Assembly: GCA_047616325.1 (NCBI GenBank)
Contig: JBLHGN010000199.1
Coordinates: forward strand, 1-6,867
Length of the DNA: 6,867 bases
Direction of reading: 5' to 3'
From: JBLHGN01 sp047616325
Lineage (GTDB): Bacteria > Pseudomonadota > Gammaproteobacteria > Pseudomonadales > Cellvibrionaceae
Shown: positions 6,486 through 6,867 of the stretch, one piece after another
Layout: each line of letters starts with the position of its first letter
Numbering within the stretch: position 1 is the first letter of the stretch
Notes under the pieces: model-generated
Databases searched by the model: none
What the model saw: only the letters and a program-made list of their open reading frames with translations
What the model was told of the DNA's origin: nothing
Made by a program: the position numbers and the translations under genes

Positions 6486-6867
6486 TAGAATATAGTGCCA
6501 TAAAATAGAATCAAGCCCTGTGCCAGCACTAAAAAAAGTGCAGTCTCTTGCTCCATGTTTATACGAAAATCCCCCATAACAAGTTAAAAGAGCGGAGGCA
6601 GCTACTTTAGCTATCGCCTCGTCGAAAGTGTTCGCGTGGATGGAAAAGTCAAACAAAAAACTTTGCTGAATCTCGGAAAACATTTTGATGTGGATTCTAC
6701 GTTGTGGCACCTTCTGGCCGAACGAATAGATCAAATAATAAGTGACAGCGATACCCAGCAACTCGGACTGTTAGACCCATCTTCGCTCGATAGTGAACTC
6801 GAGGTTAAGGCTCAACGTTATGCGTCCCTACTTTTAGCCAAGCTGTCCACACCAATTCCAGAGTCGT
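6486..6867 (+). mobile_element. Left part of an IS1634-like insertion sequence, boundary uncertain
   Basis: Called from the transposase gene that starts at 6555 and runs off the right edge. The outer left end is not determined: no terminal inverted repeat or target duplication can be recognised because the other end lies outside the window. The end is probably somewhere in 6440-6520; 6486 is a nominal value just after the AT-rich palindrome. A hairpin with GCACT (6526-6530) and AGTGC (6537-6541) lies just before the start codon, a common position for structures that limit transposase expression. Confidence 0.55.
6555..6867 (+). pseudogene. IS1634-like transposase, N-terminal part, stop at codon 11, cut by window edge
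   Basis: ATG at 6555 begins MFIRKSPITS, then TAA at 6585-6587. The same frame stays open for 93 further codons to the edge. It continues KSGGSYFSYRLVESVRVDG, then KVKQKTLLNLGKHFDV, LWHLLAERIDQII and VKAQRYASLLLAKL. The words YRLVESVR, GKVKQ-TLLNLG-HFDV and LW-LL--RI-QI are typical of the N-terminus of IS1634-family (IS4-related DDE) transposases, which cut and paste their own element. The catalytic DDE residues would lie beyond the window. A sense codon, probably lysine AAA, is expected where TAA stands. The stop probably inactivates the gene; restart at an internal GTG or TTG would lose the conserved MFIRK start. The overlapping minus-strand 126-codon frame is a shadow. Confidence 0.78.

Noticed and set aside
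6491..6526. Two GTGCCA words (6495-6500, 6520-6525) as IS ends or direct repeats
   Set aside because: Six bases at 25-base spacing is weak, and without the distal end of the element no terminal repeat can be confirmed.
6381..6761. 126-codon minus-strand frame at the right edge
   Set aside because: It lies antisense to a recognisable transposase N-terminus and has no family features.
1..6867. CRISPR arrays, tRNA or rRNA genes, riboswitches, defence or toxin-antitoxin genes
   Set aside because: I looked for regularly spaced repeats, cloverleaf ends and known domain motifs and saw none that held up.

Overview
The window looks like a gammaproteobacterial chromosome segment of moderate G+C, probably from a marine lineage. 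This rests on recognisable families only: a YghU-type glutathione transferase, an RhlE-type DEAD-box helicase, a DEDDh exonuclease and a SAM methyltransferase/aminopropyltransferase pair. The taxonomic call is an inference. No conserved single-copy marker or rRNA is present to fix it.

Layout from left to right. (1) 1-730 (+) is the 3' part of a yghU-like gene with a one-base deletion and an in-frame stop. (2) A strong stem-loop at 773-800 separates it from convergent minus-strand genes: an uncharacterised 88-residue protein (811-1077) downstream of an RhlE-family helicase (1137-2414). (3) Divergently from the helicase runs a DEDDh 3'-5' exonuclease (2579-3211, +), which converges on an MFS transporter (3302-4435, -). 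(4) 4436-4804 is a gene-free stretch holding a 96-bp palindromic element with 22-nt arms, plus copies of the 8-bp palindrome CTAATTAG. (5) On the minus strand, a broken class I methyltransferase gene (5611-6346) lies 59 bp upstream of an intact spermidine-synthase-like gene (4805-5551). (6) The right edge carries an AT-rich near-perfect palindrome (6455-6484) and the 5' end of an IS1634-like transposase gene (6555 to the edge, +) with a stop at codon 11.

The most striking feature is selective decay. Three loci (yghU-like, methyltransferase, transposase) carry in total three single-base homopolymer deletions and three in-frame stop codons. The five intact reading frames between them carry none. 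The deletions could be sequencing errors, but the nonsense codons are not explained that way, so at least part of this is probably real gene loss next to an insertion sequence.

I found no evidence of a new defence system, CRISPR array, RNA gene or biosynthetic cluster. The best candidates for a second look are the palindromic element at 4642-4737, the pattern of gene decay, and the DEVD motif II of the helicase.
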